64,000 nucleotides of DNA from Cupriavidus oxalaticus (lineage in GTDB: Bacteria; Pseudomonadota; Gammaproteobacteria; Burkholderiales; Burkholderiaceae), in NCBI RefSeq assembly GCF_016894385.1, contig NZ_CP069812.1, forward strand, positions 2,480,001-2,544,000. Reading direction: 5' to 3'. The notes under the pieces are model-generated. The model was not told the DNA's origin. It worked only from the letters and a program-made list of their open reading frames with translations, and did not search any database. Made by a program: the position numbers and the translations under genes. Below are positions 62,952-64,000 of this stretch, piece after piece; positions within the stretch are counted from its first letter, which is position 1; each line of letters opens with the position of its first letter.

Positions 62952-62966
62952 CCCACATGGCGCTTT
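62933..62966 (+). terminator. Possible terminator spanning the int stop
   Basis: AAAGCGCC (62933-62940) pairs with GGCGCTTT (62959-62966) around an 18-base loop containing the int stop. A second imperfect stem (GGTTAG with CTAACC, near 62978-62995) follows. It could also stop leftward transcription from tRNA-Ser, whose own terminator was displaced. Confidence 0.4.
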
Positions 62967-63014
62967 ATGACCCAGCGGTTAGCTCTTACTAACCCGCTAA
63001 GCCTTACAGAATAA

Positions 63015-63059
63015 CTGGCGGAGAGAGGGGGATTCGAACCCCCGATAGGCTATTAACCT
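63015..63059. repeat. attR: attR: 45-bp direct repeat
   Basis: Exact match to 24037-24081. This copy is part of the intact tRNA-Ser gene, so phage DNA has restored the tRNA 3' end. Confidence 0.95.
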
Positions 63060-63106
63060 ATACACGCTTTCCAGGCGTGCGACTTAAACCACTCATCCAT
63101 CTCTCC
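63016..63106 (-). tRNA. tRNA-Ser (anticodon GGA)
   Basis: Complete class II tRNA: acceptor GGAGAGA pairs with TCTCTCC, the anticodon loop CTGGAAA carries GGA, there is a long variable arm, T loop GTTCGAATC and encoded CCA. It is the integration target; its 3' 44 bases lie within attR. Confidence 0.96.
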
Positions 63107-63166
63107 GGGAAGTCCGCGATTATAGCAGAGTTGCCCGACGAATCCACAAGTTCGTGCGGCACCGCC

Positions 63167-64000
63167 CTATCCCCTGCGCAAATACGTCACCAGCCTGTCG
63201 ATCACCGGCGCATTGCGCGGCGTGAGCAGGCTGACGATGATCGCCACGGCAAACCCCGCGGGCACGCCGAAGGCGCCGGAGGCGATCGGGTCGACACCGA
63301 ACCAGCGGTCGCCGAAGATGCCGGTCATGCGGGTGAAGAACGGATAGTTGACGAAGATGTAGTACACCGCGACGCCAAGCCCCGCGGCCATGCCCGCGAC
63401 GGCACCCGCCGCGGTGGTCCGGCGCCAGAAGATGCCAAGCACCAGTACCGGGAAGAAGCTGGACGCGGCCAGCGAGAAGGCGGCGCCGACCAGGAACAGG
63501 ATGTTGCCGGGACGCAGCGATGTGACGTATGAAGCGAACAAGGCCACGCCCAGCAGCACGATCTTGGCCGTCGTGACGCGGCGCTGATGGCTCGCCTGGC
63601 GGTCGACCATGTGATAGAAGACGTCGTGCGACAGCGCGTTGGCGATGGTCAGCAGCAGGCCGTCGGCAGTCGACAGCGCCGCGGCCAGCGCGCCGGCGGC
63701 GATCAGGCCGGAGATGACGTAGGGCAGGCCGGCGATCTCCGGGGCGGCCAGCACGATCATGTCGGGCTGCAGCAGGATCTCGGCCCATTGCACGATGCCG
63801 TCGCCGTTGACGTCGCGAATGCCGAATACCGGCGGATCGACCTTGCGCCATTGCACTACCCATTGCGGCAGTTCCGCATACGACGTGCCGACCAGGTGCT
63901 CGAAGAACTCGTACTTGACCAGCGCGGCCAGCGTCGGTGCGGACACGTACAGCAGCGCGATGCAGAACACGGCCCAGGCCACCGAGTTGCGGGTCTCCTT
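63167..64000 (-). CDS. Sodium:solute symporter, acetate/monocarboxylate type (C-terminal part)
   Basis: The last 277 or so residues of a transporter that continues past the right edge. At least six membrane segments are seen. The sodium-site block GALAAALSTADGLLLTIANA (SSF family, ActP-like) is clear. A soluble insertion with PPVFGIRDVNGDGIVQWAEI carries an EF-hand-like DVNGDG, typical of the larger beta-proteobacterial ActP-like symporters. Substrate probably acetate or another short carboxylate. Confidence 0.85.
   Translation of the reverse strand, partial: KETRNSVAWAVFCIALLYVSAPTLAALVKYEFFEHLVGTSYAELPQWVVQWRKVDPPVFGIRDVNGDGIVQWAEILLQPDMIVLAAPEIAGLPYVISGLIAAGALAAALSTADGLLLTIANALSHDVFYHMVDRQASHQRRVTTAKIVLLGVALFASYVTSLRPGNILFLVGAAFSLAASSFFPVLVLGIFWRRTTAAGAVAGMAAGLGVAVYYIFVNYPFFTRMTGIFGDRWFGVDPIASGAFGVPAGFAVAIIVSLLTPRNAPVIDRLVTYLRRG

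Overview
The window reads as a GC-rich chromosome of a Burkholderiales bacterium, most like Cupriavidus or Ralstonia. The glpR-glpK-glpD set, PrpE, a bifunctional flavin monooxygenase/OYE enzyme and the codon use all fit that group. The genus is inferred, not proven.

Left host flank (1-24036): a truncated salicylyl-/2-aminobenzoyl-CoA hydroxylase, prpE, the lytic transglycosylase mltD, gloB head to head with a methyltransferase, rnhA, dnaQ, tRNA-Val(CAC) and a membrane diguanylate cyclase. The glycerol block follows: glpR, then purU and a NUDIX gene on the other strand, then glpK and glpD. After it come small conserved hypotheticals, a D-amino-acid transaminase-like gene, a non-coding stretch with two related terminator-ended modules (candidate small RNAs), an orphan two-domain fimbrial adhesin and a small lipoprotein.

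Prophage (about 24037-63059, 39 kb): a P2-family (Peduovirus-like) prophage in the 3' end of a tRNA-Ser(GGA) gene. It is bounded by a 45-bp exact direct repeat (24037-24081 and 63015-63059), and the tyrosine integrase lies beside the intact tRNA. The P2 late order is almost complete: Q and P on the minus strand; O N M L X, two holins, endolysin, Rz with embedded Rz1, R S; V W J I H; FI FII E/E' T U D. A TTGTG-N11-CACAA dyad lies exactly where P2 has late promoters (between P and O, before V, before FI), and an Ogr-type zinc-finger activator is encoded at 56109. A cos-like 19-mer close to the P2 cohesive end lies at 26509-26527. Replication uses a TOPRIM primase-helicase and no P2-type gpA is seen. 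Control genes are a CI-like repressor, an RHH protein, a CII-like protein and a BRO-N protein.

Accessory cargo: next to cos is a lower-GC two-gene cassette of an Apea-type HEPN protein and a C-terminally membrane-anchored protein, the best candidate for an undescribed anti-phage system. Downstream of D is a KAP-like P-loop NTPase beside a decayed DNA methyltransferase. The left end carries an HMCES/YedK-type SRAP protein, a LexA box in front of a frameshifted gene, and an unusual array of GGTAACC repeats enclosed by 30-bp perfect inverted repeats with perfect IHF-consensus sites.

Right flank (63060-64000): the rest of tRNA-Ser and the C-terminal part of a sodium/acetate-type symporter.
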